A stretch of 64,000 nucleotides of DNA, taken from contig NZ_CM001403.1 in the NCBI RefSeq assembly GCF_000166195.2, forward strand, positions 8,344,323 through 8,408,322, in the 5' to 3' direction. Below, piece by piece: positions 22,929-34,600 of this stretch. This stretch comes from Mucilaginibacter paludis DSM 18603. Lineage in GTDB: Bacteria > Bacteroidota > Bacteroidia > Sphingobacteriales > Sphingobacteriaceae. Position 1 is the first letter of the stretch; the number at the start of each line of letters is the position of its first letter. Below the pieces are notes generated by a model. It saw only the letters and a program-made list of their open reading frames with translations, did not search any database and was not told the DNA's origin. The position numbers were made by a program, and so were the translations under genes.

Positions 22929-25289
22929 CTATTGAACTAAACTTACAACCGAACCATCTAACCCCTTTGCCTCAGCTTTGATTGTAAGCACCTTACCCAA
23001 TTTTTTTATTTTAAGTAAAGCCGTAGCTATACCGGCCTCGGCTTTTACAGATGGCTGACCAATAATCTGAGCATCTCCGTCTACAGAAAAATCTACCTGA
23101 GGATTAGCATCCGGTACAACCGTTCCCTTATCATCAACCACACTGGCATAAACAAAAATCACATCGTTGTCACTTGCTCCTTTTCCGCTGTAATCAAAGG
23201 TCAATTTAATGGCCGCCGGTTTACCCGCAGTTTCGCGCGTGCTTTCAATTGTCTTTTTTCCGTTGATATAGCCTATGGCCTGTATTTTGCCGGGTTCAAA
23301 TTTGGCTAAATCAAAGGTAAACGGCGCATGCGTTAAATTGGCCGAATACTGATCATGATCAGGGTGTTGCCTTGCTATTGATTTACCGTTAATCAGAAGC
23401 TCTACCTCATCGCAGTTGCTGTATACTTTAACCGTTTTATCAGCAGGGCTGTTCCAGTAATTGGCAATATAGATCATTGGTTTACCAAAGGTACGACCAT
23501 CCGTAACCGGACCGGCCTGGCTCTGATAAAAATAGAAAGCATATTTAGGAATCCTGTAAATATCCATAATCCCCGACGACTCGATATCTGCGGCATAGCC
23601 ACGCTTATAATCAAACATCAGCCAGTTTACATCGCCCACGGCAGGTCCATATAAATTATCGTTATGTGCTTCCTGAAAATTAAGTGCCTGCTGAAGCATT
23701 CTATCCTGCCCATCCGTTCTCAACTGGCGCGAATTACGCGCTTCGCTCTTTAAACCCGCATATTCCTTTTGATTGAAACCGGCATTTTGGGCGTAATATT
23801 CCCAATCGCCATACTCTGCTATCAGTAATGGTTTTTTCTTGCTGTAGTTTTTCCAGTAATCGGGTGCTTTGGCATGTTGCCTTGCCGGGTTGGAAACATC
23901 GTAACCATAATCTTTCCACCCGGTTGAAAACACGTCGGTAAACGGCAGCTCCTGGTGTACAATCTGGTTCGCCCTATCCATATATGGCTTGCTCATATCC
24001 GATTCGTTCAGCGATGCTTCCCAAAGTATAATGGAGGCGTGGTTGCGGTCGCGGTGCAGCATATCACGGATATCCTGAAAACTATTTTGCTGAAAAATCT
24101 CGTCTCCAAAAAACTGCCAGCCCGGAATGGCATCCATCACCATAATCCCCAACTCGTCGCAGGCATCTAAAAATACAGTAGACGGCGGATAATGCGAACA
24201 GCGCACAAAGTTAAAGCCGGCTTGCTTAATTTTCCAGGCGTCACGGTACTGTGCGTTATCACTCAGGGCATAGCCCACGTAAGGATATTCCTGGTGACGA
24301 TTGGTACCCGATATGCTAAGTTTATCGCCATTTAAATAAAATCCATCAGCCCCAAACCTGAAAGTCTTCACGCCCGTTTTAAGCGTTTGCTGGCTGATCA
24401 CCTTGCCATTTTTAATTACCTGAACATGAAGCGTATACAAGTAAGGCTGCAATGGCGACCAGAGCTGTGGCGCTTTAACCAACAGGCTTTGTTCAAAACT
24501 TTGATGGCTGTTGGTTTTAAGATTTTGCGGAGCAGATAAAAAGGAAACCACCAGCTTTCCTTTAGCATCTGCCAAGATAGTTTTAATTTGAATGGATGAA
24601 GGATCGGCGCTATCGTTTTGCACCTCGGTTTTCACAAGCAACTTTGCAGTTGCCTTGCTTACCTTTTCATAATGGATCAGGATACCGCCGCCTGCTTCAC
24701 GGTTCGCGCTTACCGCGTCGGTAATATGAACTTTATCTTCCACAATTAACCAGGTGTTACGGTAAATACCACCGTAATAATTAAAATCCAGATCCTTAAT
24801 ATTTTTACCTGGCGGGATGTGCGGATTATCCTGGTTGTTGAGTTTTACCAGGATGCAATTCTCTTTTCCATAATTGAGTCGATTTGACAGGTCTATCTCA
24901 AACGGCAGATAGCCGCCGATATGTTTAAACAAATGTTTTCCGTTTAAATAAACGTCGGCCTCGTGCATGGCCGCATCAAATTTGATTGCCACTCGCTTTT
25001 GCCTGTCGGCAACAGGCAAGGTAAAATATTTACGGTAATAGCAAGTACCCTGCCATTGCTCAAAAGTTGTTTTCACAACAGGTTCCAGCCGGGGCGTATG
25101 AGGCAGGGATACCTTTTGCCATGTAATACTACCTGCATTTTTTAATAATAGTGTTTGCGTGGCTGAAGTATCAATATCTTTTACAAACTCCCAGTTTGAA
25201 TTAAAGTTGATCGGTTTATCAATAGTTTGGGCATAACTGTGATGAGTGAGCAGTATTAAAATAAAAAAAATAAGAGGCTTGGAAGTCAT
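22929..25289 (-). CDS. GH2 beta-galactosidase-like glycoside hydrolase
   Basis: This 786-residue secreted enzyme has a signal peptide (MTSKPLIFFILILLTHHSYA) and the GH2 order: sugar-binding jelly-roll (residues about 25-190), immunoglobulin-like domain (190-300), TIM barrel (300-600) and C-terminal beta domains including an Ig-like DUF4982/Big type. The acid/base Glu is in ILWEASLNESD near residue 425 and the nucleophile Glu in LLIAEYGDWEY near 500. It is probably periplasmic. It is the last gene of the galactan locus and follows the GH53 lipoprotein by about 100 bases, so removal of terminal galactose from galacto-oligosaccharides is the likely job; the substrate is inferred from neighbours. 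Confidence 0.9.
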   Translation of the reverse strand: MTSKPLIFFILILLTHHSYAQTIDKPINFNSNWEFVKDIDTSATQTLLLKNAGSITWQKVSLPHTPRLEPVVKTTFEQWQGTCYYRKYFTLPVADRQKRVAIKFDAAMHEADVYLNGKHLFKHIGGYLPFEIDLSNRLNYGKENCILVKLNNQDNPHIPPGKNIKDLDFNYYGGIYRNTWLIVEDKVHITDAVSANREAGGGILIHYEKVSKATAKLLVKTEVQNDSADPSSIQIKTILADAKGKLVVSFLSAPQNLKTNSHQSFEQSLLVKAPQLWSPLQPYLYTLHVQVIKNGKVISQQTLKTGVKTFRFGADGFYLNGDKLSISGTNRHQEYPYVGYALSDNAQYRDAWKIKQAGFNFVRCSHYPPSTVFLDACDELGIMVMDAIPGWQFFGDEIFQQNSFQDIRDMLHRDRNHASIILWEASLNESDMSKPYMDRANQIVHQELPFTDVFSTGWKDYGYDVSNPARQHAKAPDYWKNYSKKKPLLIAEYGDWEYYAQNAGFNQKEYAGLKSEARNSRQLRTDGQDRMLQQALNFQEAHNDNLYGPAVGDVNWLMFDYKRGYAADIESSGIMDIYRIPKYAFYFYQSQAGPVTDGRTFGKPMIYIANYWNSPADKTVKVYSNCDEVELLINGKSIARQHPDHDQYSANLTHAPFTFDLAKFEPGKIQAIGYINGKKTIESTRETAGKPAAIKLTFDYSGKGASDNDVIFVYASVVDDKGTVVPDANPQVDFSVDGDAQIIGQPSVKAEAGIATALLKIKKLGKVLTIKAEAKGLDGSVVSLVQ

Positions 25290-25392
25290 ATCTTATAAGT
25301 TGTAGTGCGCAGGTATCTGGTTAATTAATTTAGAAACCAGTACTGCGGTTTTTGAGTTGATAGCGCATGTTAATTGAAAACAGAATTACTCA

Positions 25393-26445
25393 TCAGTTCA
25401 TAAAAGCGTCCATTGCTACTGTAGGTTTGCCGGTACTGTCAAAAGCACCTAAGGAATAACCTTGCCAATTGTTGTAGCATTCGGGTTCCCAATAAAACAC
25501 GCCAAGGCCCTTTCCGCCTGTTACACTATTGGTTTTACTGATGATGTCGGTTAAAAAAGCTTTGCAGGTACTGGCGGCGATAACATCCATACCTACTTCG
25601 GATATCATCACTTCTTTACCGTAGCGGCTTACCATATCATTCATGTTAGCCAAACATTGAGAGTTTAGAGTGGCCCAATTGGTAGTTGTTGGATATAAGG
25701 ACATGCCGATAACATCCCAGTTAGCACCATTGGCCTTAAGCCCATCAAACATCCACCTGAACAAGGTATTATCATATCCGTTGGAGATATGGACAATCAC
25801 TTTGATAGAAGGATTAACAGCCTTAACGGCATTGTACCCCGAGTTGATGAGGTTGGCAAAATTCTGCATATTTTTAGATGCCCGGCCATCTTCCCATAAC
25901 ATCCCATCGTTAGTTTCATTGCCTACCTGTACCCATTCGGGTGTGATACCGTTTGATTTAAGGGTGGTTAATACCGTGAATGTATGATTGTAGACCGAAG
26001 TTAACAAAGCGCTAAAAGTTTGCCCTACCCAAGCCGCCGGTTTCGTTTGCTTACCCGGGTCGGCCCAGGAATCACTGTAATGGAAATCGATCATGATGCG
26101 CATTCCCATATTTTTTGCGCGGATGGCTTTGGCTACCACATCGGCCGTATTGCACCAGCCATCAGCCGGGTTAACCCAAACACGTAGCCTGATGGAATTG
26201 ATGCCCTTATCTTTTAAAATTTGCAAACAGTCCTGCTTGGTGCCTGCGCTATTAAAAAACTGGTATCCTGAAGATTCCATCTGTGTAAGCCAGCCTATGT
26301 CGGCCCCTTTAGCAAACGTGGCGGATAGAACCACCGGCGGGTTGGTAACTGTGGTGGTACTGTCGGTAGAAGTCGATCCCTTTTTGCAGGCCATGCTCAC
26401 CAGTAAAACCAGCGCACAGGGTATTAATATTTTTTTAAACATCAT
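25393..26445 (-). CDS. GH53 endo-beta-1,4-galactanase, surface lipoprotein
   Basis: This 350-residue protein starts best at the ATG pair at 26445/26442, which gives a clean lipoprotein signal (FKKILIPCALVLLVSMAC). An ATG at 26532 would add 29 residues with no signal character. GH53 enzymes cut beta-1,4-galactan side chains of pectin. Family signs are GADIGWLTQME near residue 44, RLRVWVNP near 88, DFHYSDSWADPGKQ near 120, the acid/base Glu in WVQVGNETNDGML near 180 and the nucleophile Glu in VMISEVGMD near 285. It probably sits on the outer surface and makes oligosaccharides for SusC/SusD import. Confidence 0.92.
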   Translation of the reverse strand: MMFKKILIPCALVLLVSMACKKGSTSTDSTTTVTNPPVVLSATFAKGADIGWLTQMESSGYQFFNSAGTKQDCLQILKDKGINSIRLRVWVNPADGWCNTADVVAKAIRAKNMGMRIMIDFHYSDSWADPGKQTKPAAWVGQTFSALLTSVYNHTFTVLTTLKSNGITPEWVQVGNETNDGMLWEDGRASKNMQNFANLINSGYNAVKAVNPSIKVIVHISNGYDNTLFRWMFDGLKANGANWDVIGMSLYPTTTNWATLNSQCLANMNDMVSRYGKEVMISEVGMDVIAASTCKAFLTDIISKTNSVTGGKGLGVFYWEPECYNNWQGYSLGAFDSTGKPTVAMDAFMN

Positions 26446-26658
26446 ATAGATATGATAAAGGGGCTGTATTAAAAGTCCATTTGAAACATCGAACATCAAA
26501 TATCTTTGACCGGGCTTTTCCTTCTTCATCATTTTAAGATTAAAATTAAAACCATAAAGTTCATAAAGTTTGGCATCATAGCTTTGCCAGATTTACCAAA
26601 ATCGTACTTATTCCGTTGTTCGTATCGCATATATCTTTAATACAGCCACCTTTGATTT

Positions 26659-28200
26659 TTAATTATATCCTGGGGTTTGTGTTAACTTGCCTTTGCTGGC
26701 GGTAATCTCATAGGTTGGTACCGGAAACAGATACGGGCCATGGTTTTTATCTGCCGGTAATGCCGAGGGCCATTGGCCGTGCCTCACCAGGTCCATTTTG
26801 CGATAGCCTTCAAAATAAGTTTCCCATCCTTCTTCTTTTAATATCCAGGCATCAAAAGTGGCTTTATCAACCGTATTGGCTGCGGGAACCACGCCTAAGC
26901 CAGCGTGATGAAGCCTTACCTGGTTTACATACCCTATAGCCTCGCTTGTTGGGCCACTGTTTTGATTGATGGCTTCGGCAAGCATCAGATATACATCACC
27001 AAGGCGCGCCTTCGGGATATCATTACCTTGCGCGGAGTTGGCCACGGTACCATTATCCGGATATTTCGCCACTACCGGCCCCGCCAATCCGCTGGCCTGG
27101 TTCATTACCGTATGATCCCATTTATCAACATAGCTGGCTATCAATAACTTTCTGCGTTTATCGGCCGGATCGAACGAATTATAAAAATTCCAGGTTGCCG
27201 ATATAGGAGCAGGGATACGGTAACCGGCATACGAATTCTGGATGCTATTACCCGGATAGCCGTTAGGATAGGTATAAAAGTCCCAGGCGTTAAAATTGGC
27301 GTGGTTTTCGGCACCGTCCTGGTTAGGCGCGCATGATACGGCGAACATGGTTTCGGTATTCAACTCGCCGGCTTCGGTAAACATGCTGGCATAATCATCA
27401 ACCAAACGATAACCGGCAGTATTTGCCAGGGCGATGATTTGGCGTCCTGTTTTTTCGGCGTTAACAAAATCCTTTTCGTTCATATAGGTTCGCATCAATA
27501 CTGTTAATGCGATAGCCTGGTTAAAACGGCCGTATTCCGACGGTGTAACCGGCAGGTTAGCGGCTGCATAGGTTAAATCGCTCACGATGGCTGCTAAAAA
27601 ATCGGCGCGTGATGGGCGCGTTAAATTAAGCTCGGCGTCGGTATTAATTAAAGCCGGATCCAGGATAACCGGCACGGGGCCGTATAACTGTAAAAGATAG
27701 TACATATTCCAACCCCTCGACATCCGGGCCTCAGCGGTATACTTGGTTTTGGATGCCGTGCTGATGGTTGATTTAGTTACGTCGTCAATAATCTGGGTAA
27801 GGCGTGTTACAAAGCGTATTTTTTCGAAGTGGTTACTGCCAGTTCCCTGGTTGATAAGGAAAGTGAAATTTGCCGAACTGAATTGCTGAAAAATGCCACC
27901 CCAGTTGGTATATGTATTAAACTCGTCGGTAGGTAAATCAAACATCATAATGTCGCCATATTCGGGGCTGAACCAGTCGTTCTGATAACCCAGCGGTGCC
28001 GGTTCGGTATAGCCCCATTTGGATTGAAATGGTTTATATACTTCGGCCACGTAGTTAACAAAATCAGCCTCGGTTTTAGGAAAGTTTGTGGTAGATAACG
28101 ATCCGTAAATTTGCGGATCAAGGCCCTTTTTACAACCACTTATCATGATAAGGGAGGCCGTCATCATCAGTATCAATATTTTTTTCATGTTGTTTTGCAT
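26659..28200 (-). CDS. SusD/RagB-family glycan-binding lipoprotein
   Basis: This 513-residue outer-membrane lipoprotein has the signal MKKILILMMTASLIMISGC and the tetratricopeptide-like helical SusD fold. Typical parts are the helical segment near residues 80-160, RMSRGWNMYYLLQLYGPVPV near 145-165 (given as a span of conserved contacts) and the C-terminal KARLGDVYLMLAEAINQ and NHGPYLFPVP blocks. It captures oligosaccharide at the mouth of the SusC channel; the substrate is likely galactan fragments because of the GH53 and GH2 neighbours. It follows SusC after 6 bases and is certainly in the same operon. Confidence 0.95.
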   Translation of the reverse strand: MQNNMKKILILMMTASLIMISGCKKGLDPQIYGSLSTTNFPKTEADFVNYVAEVYKPFQSKWGYTEPAPLGYQNDWFSPEYGDIMMFDLPTDEFNTYTNWGGIFQQFSSANFTFLINQGTGSNHFEKIRFVTRLTQIIDDVTKSTISTASKTKYTAEARMSRGWNMYYLLQLYGPVPVILDPALINTDAELNLTRPSRADFLAAIVSDLTYAAANLPVTPSEYGRFNQAIALTVLMRTYMNEKDFVNAEKTGRQIIALANTAGYRLVDDYASMFTEAGELNTETMFAVSCAPNQDGAENHANFNAWDFYTYPNGYPGNSIQNSYAGYRIPAPISATWNFYNSFDPADKRRKLLIASYVDKWDHTVMNQASGLAGPVVAKYPDNGTVANSAQGNDIPKARLGDVYLMLAEAINQNSGPTSEAIGYVNQVRLHHAGLGVVPAANTVDKATFDAWILKEEGWETYFEGYRKMDLVRHGQWPSALPADKNHGPYLFPVPTYEITASKGKLTQTPGYN

Positions 28201-28206
28201 TATAGT

Positions 28207-31200
28207 TTAAAACCCAGCCTTTACACCAAAAGAAAATGTCCTCATCATAGGATACGGAGCATAACCGCCTTTAACGCCGGTATTGTAAACTTCCGGATCA
28301 ACACCCTTATAGTTGGTTATGATGAATAGATTTTGAGCATCGGCAAACACCCTTAATGATTTGGTAAACCTGTTTACAAACGCCGAGTTAAAAGTATAGC
28401 CCAGCGTTAAATTACGGCAACGCACAAAATTGGTACTTACTAAATTAAGGTCGGAGCCAACCAGTAATCCCGCGGCGCTTTCAATGTAGTTTACACCAGG
28501 ACGAGTACCACTTGTGTTAGCCGAGGTGTAGGCATTAAGCGCCTGCACAGTGCCACCTTGCGTGCCGGACGCGATGCTCGACAGATCGCCCCAGGCATTG
28601 TTATAATTGGTACCGGTACCACCAAACTGGCCGTAAAAAAAGATGCTCAGGTCAAATTGTTTGTAGTGAAAATCGTTACCAAAACCAATACTGAGTTTAG
28701 GATCGGGGTTGAGTTTAAATACATCGTTACCGTCGAGCTTATTATCTTTATTCACGTCGACAAAAATAGGCGCCCCTGGCAGGTTAGCACCACCTGCGGT
28801 TGGTTGCGACAAAGGTACCGCCTGCCCGGCCTGCAGTATGCCGCTGGTTTTAAAGTAATAAATTTCATTAACCGGATCGGTATCACTTTGATAAGTATGG
28901 TTTATATTATCATATTTAAACCGCTCCACCCATTTGTATACATAATGCGAAATGTTGATGTTGGTGTTCCATTCAAAATTTTTAACCTTCAGGTTATGCG
29001 TATTGATACCGATATCATAACCGGTTCTGGTTTGGTGGCCACCATTAAAAGGCTCGGTAGATAGATACGATAAAGGGGCGGCAGAATAGTAACCTAATAG
29101 ATTGTTGATATCATCCTTAAAAAAATCGATGGAGCCGTTTATCCTGTCTTTAAAAAAACCGAAATCAAGCCCTATATTTTTATTGGTGGTTTTTTGCCAT
29201 TGTAAATCAGGCTGATCAACACCATAGCGGCTCAGGGTTACATAGCTCGCCGCCCCGTTATTAAAGTAGGTGATATTGCCATCGGCCGAATATCCGCCGT
29301 ATGCTGCGGTACCGGCGAGTGTTTGGCCGGTTGTACCGATACTGGCACGGAGTTTCAGCTGATCGATAAACGTGATGTTTTTCATAAACGACTCGTTATT
29401 GATCTTCCACCCGATGGAAACCGAAGGGAACGAGGCATACTTGTTATCCGGGAAAAACAAACTGTAACCATCGTAGCGATAGGTTAAAGTGAGCAGGTAA
29501 CGATCAACAAAATCAAAAGTGCCCCTGGCAAAATACGACCTTAATTTATTTGCTGTTTGCGATGAGGTAATCCCCAGGTTGCTGGCTTCCTGGGCCAGGT
29601 TGGTAGTGCCTATGGCATCCTGCCCGCCTTGCCCCTGGCTGCCGAACGAGCTATAGGTACTTTTATACTGGCCAAAACCGGCTACCGCATCAATATTTAC
29701 AATTTTAGCTAAACTTTTTTTGAAAGATAAGGTAGCTTCCACCGTTTGGTTTTCGCGGTTATTGTAGTTAAGCGATGCCCTTGAAATATTTTGCTGGTAA
29801 TAGTATACCGTGCTGGGTACAAAAAAGTTACGGGTTGCACTTTCGTAATTATCGCCAAATAACACATGGCCTGTTAAAACCTGCGGAATGAATTTGACAT
29901 CGGCGGATACATTGGCAGATAAAGAGTGGTAATTGGTTTGATCCTGAATATCCTGAAACGATACCGGGTTGGTGATTACGCCAAATTGCGAATAATTACC
30001 GTTAGCATCCCGTACCGGTACATTGGCAGGGTAGCCTAAAGCCGCCTGGATGATACCGAAGCCCTGGCTACCGGAGCCCCCGGTTTGCCCGCCCGAAGAC
30101 GAATTTAAATACTTGTTGGAGTTGCCGGTAAAATTGGTATTGAGCGTTAAAAACTTGGCTAAATTGAATGACAGGTTTGCCCTACCGGTAACCTTGGTAA
30201 GCCCGGCTCCTTTCAAGGTTCCAACCTCGTCGTAATATCCGCCGGATAAATAATAGGTGGTTTTATCGGTGCCGCCGTTAATGTTCACCATATGATTGTT
30301 AATGCTGCCCGTTTGAAAAACCTGGTTGAGCCAGTTTGTGCCAGCCCCAGCATTGGCAATATCGGCAGCCGAATACTTTGGAGCGGCATTGGTTTGATCT
30401 TTGGTGATCTGGTTATAAAGTGTTTCGTATTGCGTGGCGTTTAAGGGTTGCAGGTACGGATAGTTTTTTTCGAAAGAGTAGCTGCCGTTGTAAGTAACGT
30501 TCATTCGCCCCGCTTTTCCTTTTTTGGTTGTAATTAAAATAACACCGTTAGCTGCGTTTACACCATATATGGCGGCGGCGGCATCCTTCAATACTTCAAT
30601 GGATTCAATATCGCTGGGGTTTATACCCGCAAGCCCCCCGCGGCTAACGCCATTGGTTTCGCCCGCTATACTGCCGTTGCCCGGCTCAAGGCCATCACCC
30701 GGAAAAATAACGCCGTCAACCACGTATAACGGATTGCCGCGCCCGCGAATGGATAAATTAATATTGCCGCCCGGCTGTGTGCTGGCCTGCGTAACCTGTA
30801 AACCGGGCGCACGCCCAAAAAGCAACTGCCCCACCGAGTTATTGGCCGCCTGCGGAACGTTTTTGGGATCAACCTTGGCAACCGAGGTGGTTATATTTTG
30901 CTTGGTTGTAGTACCGTAGCCAATAACCACCACCTCGTTTAAACTATTTAAACGGGTGCTTAGCGCAATATTCAGCGTTGCACCGGTTACAGTAACTTCG
31001 CGGCTGCCGTAACCAACGCTTCTAAATATCAGGATGGCACCTACTGTAGTTTTTATACTGTATTTACCCCCTATATCTGTAGTGGTACCCTGGGTGTTAT
31101 TTTTGATGATCACACTTACACCGGGTAGTGTTGAGGCATCCTCTTGCGCGGTAACGGTACCGCTAACCGTTATGCTGCTTTGCGCATAAATGGGGGTAGT

Positions 31201-31272
31201 GATTAAACCGGCTATCAATATGGCCAGCAAAGTCCAGATCCTCCGAAATTGAAAAGTAAAATTGTTCATCAT
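28207..31272 (-). CDS. SusC/RagA-family TonB-dependent outer-membrane transporter
   Basis: This 1021-residue transporter has a signal peptide ending in TTPIYAQ, a carboxypeptidase-like regulatory domain (residues about 35-115, LPGVSVIIKNNTQGTTT), a plug with the SusC signature (NEVVVIGYGTTTKQ near 112) and a 22-strand barrel ending in FSFGVKAGF with terminal Phe. It lacks an STN domain, consistent with control by the hybrid sensor rather than a sigma/FecR pair. It imports oligosaccharides from the surface using TonB energy. It is the first gene of the five-gene galactan operon and is separated from the regulator by 409 bases, where its promoter must lie. Confidence 0.95.
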   Translation of the reverse strand: MMNNFTFQFRRIWTLLAILIAGLITTPIYAQSSITVSGTVTAQEDASTLPGVSVIIKNNTQGTTTDIGGKYSIKTTVGAILIFRSVGYGSREVTVTGATLNIALSTRLNSLNEVVVIGYGTTTKQNITTSVAKVDPKNVPQAANNSVGQLLFGRAPGLQVTQASTQPGGNINLSIRGRGNPLYVVDGVIFPGDGLEPGNGSIAGETNGVSRGGLAGINPSDIESIEVLKDAAAAIYGVNAANGVILITTKKGKAGRMNVTYNGSYSFEKNYPYLQPLNATQYETLYNQITKDQTNAAPKYSAADIANAGAGTNWLNQVFQTGSINNHMVNINGGTDKTTYYLSGGYYDEVGTLKGAGLTKVTGRANLSFNLAKFLTLNTNFTGNSNKYLNSSSGGQTGGSGSQGFGIIQAALGYPANVPVRDANGNYSQFGVITNPVSFQDIQDQTNYHSLSANVSADVKFIPQVLTGHVLFGDNYESATRNFFVPSTVYYYQQNISRASLNYNNRENQTVEATLSFKKSLAKIVNIDAVAGFGQYKSTYSSFGSQGQGGQDAIGTTNLAQEASNLGITSSQTANKLRSYFARGTFDFVDRYLLTLTYRYDGYSLFFPDNKYASFPSVSIGWKINNESFMKNITFIDQLKLRASIGTTGQTLAGTAAYGGYSADGNITYFNNGAASYVTLSRYGVDQPDLQWQKTTNKNIGLDFGFFKDRINGSIDFFKDDINNLLGYYSAAPLSYLSTEPFNGGHQTRTGYDIGINTHNLKVKNFEWNTNINISHYVYKWVERFKYDNINHTYQSDTDPVNEIYYFKTSGILQAGQAVPLSQPTAGGANLPGAPIFVDVNKDNKLDGNDVFKLNPDPKLSIGFGNDFHYKQFDLSIFFYGQFGGTGTNYNNAWGDLSSIASGTQGGTVQALNAYTSANTSGTRPGVNYIESAAGLLVGSDLNLVSTNFVRCRNLTLGYTFNSAFVNRFTKSLRVFADAQNLFIITNYKGVDPEVYNTGVKGGYAPYPMMRTFSFGVKAGF

Positions 31273-31681
31273 TATCTTTTAGGTTTATAACTGGGTATTA
31301 TTTTTTGCACATCAACTATCAGGCAGACGCTTATGTAAAACCTGAATGGGCTGTCAGTTTAGTAAAAACTATGGTACAGGCAGATGTGCCTGAAAAGGAT
31401 AAACAAGGGTTCATAATCAGCAAAATTGGTTTAACAAAAAAAGGGATAGTTAAACAAATTGTCTTGTCCTAATCAACTCTCTTTTAGTTCAAATTACCGT
31501 TATTCAGGCTTCTAAACATGGCCAAAAATCAATTGAACAACTGAAATACAGATCGTTATAAAAAAAACCACATTGAAACACATTTGGTACTTAACTTTAG
31601 CCCAAGCCAGTTAAAAGGAAAGAGCTTGAGTGGGCAGTAGAAGAAAGTATACTTCTACCGGGCACGATTTAAATGGGCTGT
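31273..31681. other. Promoter region of the galactan operon
   Basis: This 409-base gap follows the regulator stop and precedes susC on the minus strand. It must hold the operator for the AraC domain of the sensor, but I could not identify a convincing direct repeat. A hairpin at 31637-31658 is listed separately. Confidence 0.4.
31637..31658 (-). terminator. Hairpin downstream of the hybrid sensor gene
   Basis: GTAGAAG and CTTCTAC pair across an 8-base loop about 24 bases beyond the stop codon. There is no T-run, so terminator function is tentative. Confidence 0.35.
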
Positions 31682-34600
31682 TTAATTTTTCCGGTCAATA
31701 TCCTGCAAAAACTGGGATGGGGTTTTATTGAATTCCTTTTTAAAGGCTTTGGTAAAATACGATTGGGTTTGGATGCCTACCCTGTACATTACTTCTGTAA
31801 TGCTCACGTCTTCATGCGTCATGATGCGGGCTGCGTTACGCAGTTTAATCGTCCGCACAAACTCAATGATAGACTGACCCGCGGTGCTTTTTAATTTTTC
31901 GTATAACTTGGTGCGGCCCATATTGAGCTCGCTGCATAAATAATCAACATCGAGGTCGGGGTTAGTTAACTGCGCCTCAATAACGCCGGTTAATTTATCT
32001 AAAAACTCCTTATCTTTAGCAGCGTGTACTTGCTCCCGGCCTTCGGTATAATGCTTGTTGATGTAGAGCTTTTTCAGCTTTTGCGATTGCTCAAAAATAT
32101 TATTGATAGTTAACAGTAATAAGCCGATGCTTATCGGCTTGGCAAAGTAAAAATCCGCGCCCGACTCTACCCCTTCGATGTTTGAATCGAGTGCATCCTT
32201 GGCCGTCAGCATAATAAAGGGAATATAACTGGTGGCCTCATTTTGTTTAACCGCTTTACAAAAGGCATTTCCATCCATCCCGGGCATCATTACATCGCTG
32301 ATGATGAGGTCCGGAACGTGGTGTTTTATTTTTTCGAGGGCAGCATACCCGTCCGCGCAGCCATCAACTTCAAAATATGGGCTTAAGCTGTCTATCAAAA
32401 ATGCTCTTAACTCTTCATTATCGTCAACAATTAAAACGTGTTTAAAACCGGTAGCCAGGCTCGGATTAACAACAGCTACCCGTGGAGCGACTTCGGCAGT
32501 GGATAGGTATTGAGCCCCTTTATATTGAATACTTTCCAGTTGTATCCCGGCATCGGCATTTTGTAGCCAGCGCTCGTCCTTATCATAATTTGCGGCGTTA
32601 CATGGCAAAGCAATAATAATTTCGGTTCCTTCCCCTTTTTGGCTGTAAACATAAATTTCGCCTTTATGCAGGGTGGTTAAGCTTTTTACAAAAGCCAACC
32701 CTACACCCGAGCCCATGTGCGATTCAGTGATGCGGTAATATCGTTCGAATAAGTGCTGAATAGATTCTTTAGATATGCCGATGCCACTATCCGCCACGCG
32801 GAAATAAATATAATTTTTGGATTGATAGCCATTTTTAATCATGAGCTCGTTTTGAAAAGCGGCCTTAAAGTCTTTCAGGGATGATAATACCTCCAAAACA
32901 ATCTCACCATTATTGGGCGTATATTTAAAGGCATTATTAACCAGGTTTAACATAATTTTTTCTACTATCTGTCTGTCAAACCAGGCTTCGGATACCCTAT
33001 CCGATTGATTAACTTTAAATGTTATATTCTTTTCCTGGGCCAGGTCGTAAAACTCATCCGCTATTTCGCTCAAAAACAGGTTGGGGTTGCCGGGCATCAC
33101 CTTCAGATTTAAAACGCCCGATTCCACCTTTCTGAAATCCATCAGCTCATTGATCAAGCCCATTAAGCGGTTAGCGTTGCGGTGTATGGTATTATAATAA
33201 TGGGTGAAGCCAATACGGCTCTCCCCTTTCCTCAATATTTCCAACGGGCCCAGAATTAAAGTTAATGGCGTGCGGAATTCGTGCGATATGTTGGTAAAAA
33301 ACTGCAACTGCAATTGGTGTATTTCTTCGCGCTTTTGCTCTTCGAGCTTCCTTAGTTCCAGGTTTCTTTTTAACCTTAAAATATAATAGGTGCTCATAAA
33401 TACAATACCTGCGATGAGCAAGGTAAACCACCAGGTTTTCCAGAATGGCGGCGCGATCACAATTTTTAACGATGCGCCTTTCTCGTTCCAAACCCCGTCG
33501 TTATTTGAAGCTTTTACTCTGAAGGTATAAGTGCCCGGACTTAAATTAGTATAGTTGGCTTTTTTTTGATTGCCAACATAGTTCCAGGTTTTATCAAGTC
33601 CTTCAAGTTTGTAAGCGTATTGATTATTATCCGACGAGGTGTAATTTAAACTGGCATAATTAAACGAGAAATCGGATTGCCGGTAAGTAAGGTTAATCTG
33701 GCTTGTTAAGCTGACGTCTTTTTGTAACGGAGAGTCTTTTTCGCCGGCAATTACCTTTTTATTAAAAATTTGAAAATTAGTAATATATACCGGCGGTATA
33801 AATTGGTTAACACTGATACTATGGGGGTAAAAGGCATTAAACCCGTTAACCCCGCCAAAAAGCAACTGGCCGTCCCTGGTTTTTAAAAAAGCATTCGCCT
33901 CAAATTCCAGCCCTTGCAGGCCATCGCCGGTATTATATTTTTTACAATAATAATTGTCGGGATTAAACTGGGTGAGTCCGTTGGATGTAGAGATCCAGAA
34001 ATTACCTTTTTCATCTTCGGCAATCCCCTTGATAAACTCGGTTGATAATCCACCTTTACCTGTATATAAAGCAAACTTTTTATGTACAGCATCAAACAAG
34101 TAAAGCCCGGCCTGCCCTATCCACACCCTGCCCTTACTGTCCACAAATATTACCCGCAGATCGGGCATCCGCTCTCCATCGTCAAAATAATGAGTAAAGG
34201 TTTTGTAAACCGGATCGTAGCAGTTTAGTCCGCCGTCGTCTGTTCCTATCCAAATATTGCCTGCTTTGTCTTCGTTAACCGAGATCACGTTGTTACCCTT
34301 CAAACTGGTTTTATGGGCCGCATCGTAATTTACGCGAGTAAACGTATGCGTTTTACGATTGTAAAGATTAAGACCACCGTAGTAGGTTGCCACCCATAGG
34401 TTTTTTCGGCTGTCTTCAAATACCTTTTGTACTTTGTTGGAGCTGATGGATTTGCTATCCGCCGGATTATTTAAAAAACGGGTAAAGTTACCAGTTTGCT
34501 TATCCAGCAGGTTAAGCCCGCCTCCCCAAGTGCTTACCCAAATATTGTTCCGGCTATCCTGGGTGATATCCAATACAGCATCGGCACCTAAAGTATTTTT

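Noticed and set aside
28207..28329. Frameshift or fusion between SusD and SusC of the galactan locus
   Set aside because: The stop of SusC, the 6-base gap and the SusD start are all clear, with no broken frame.
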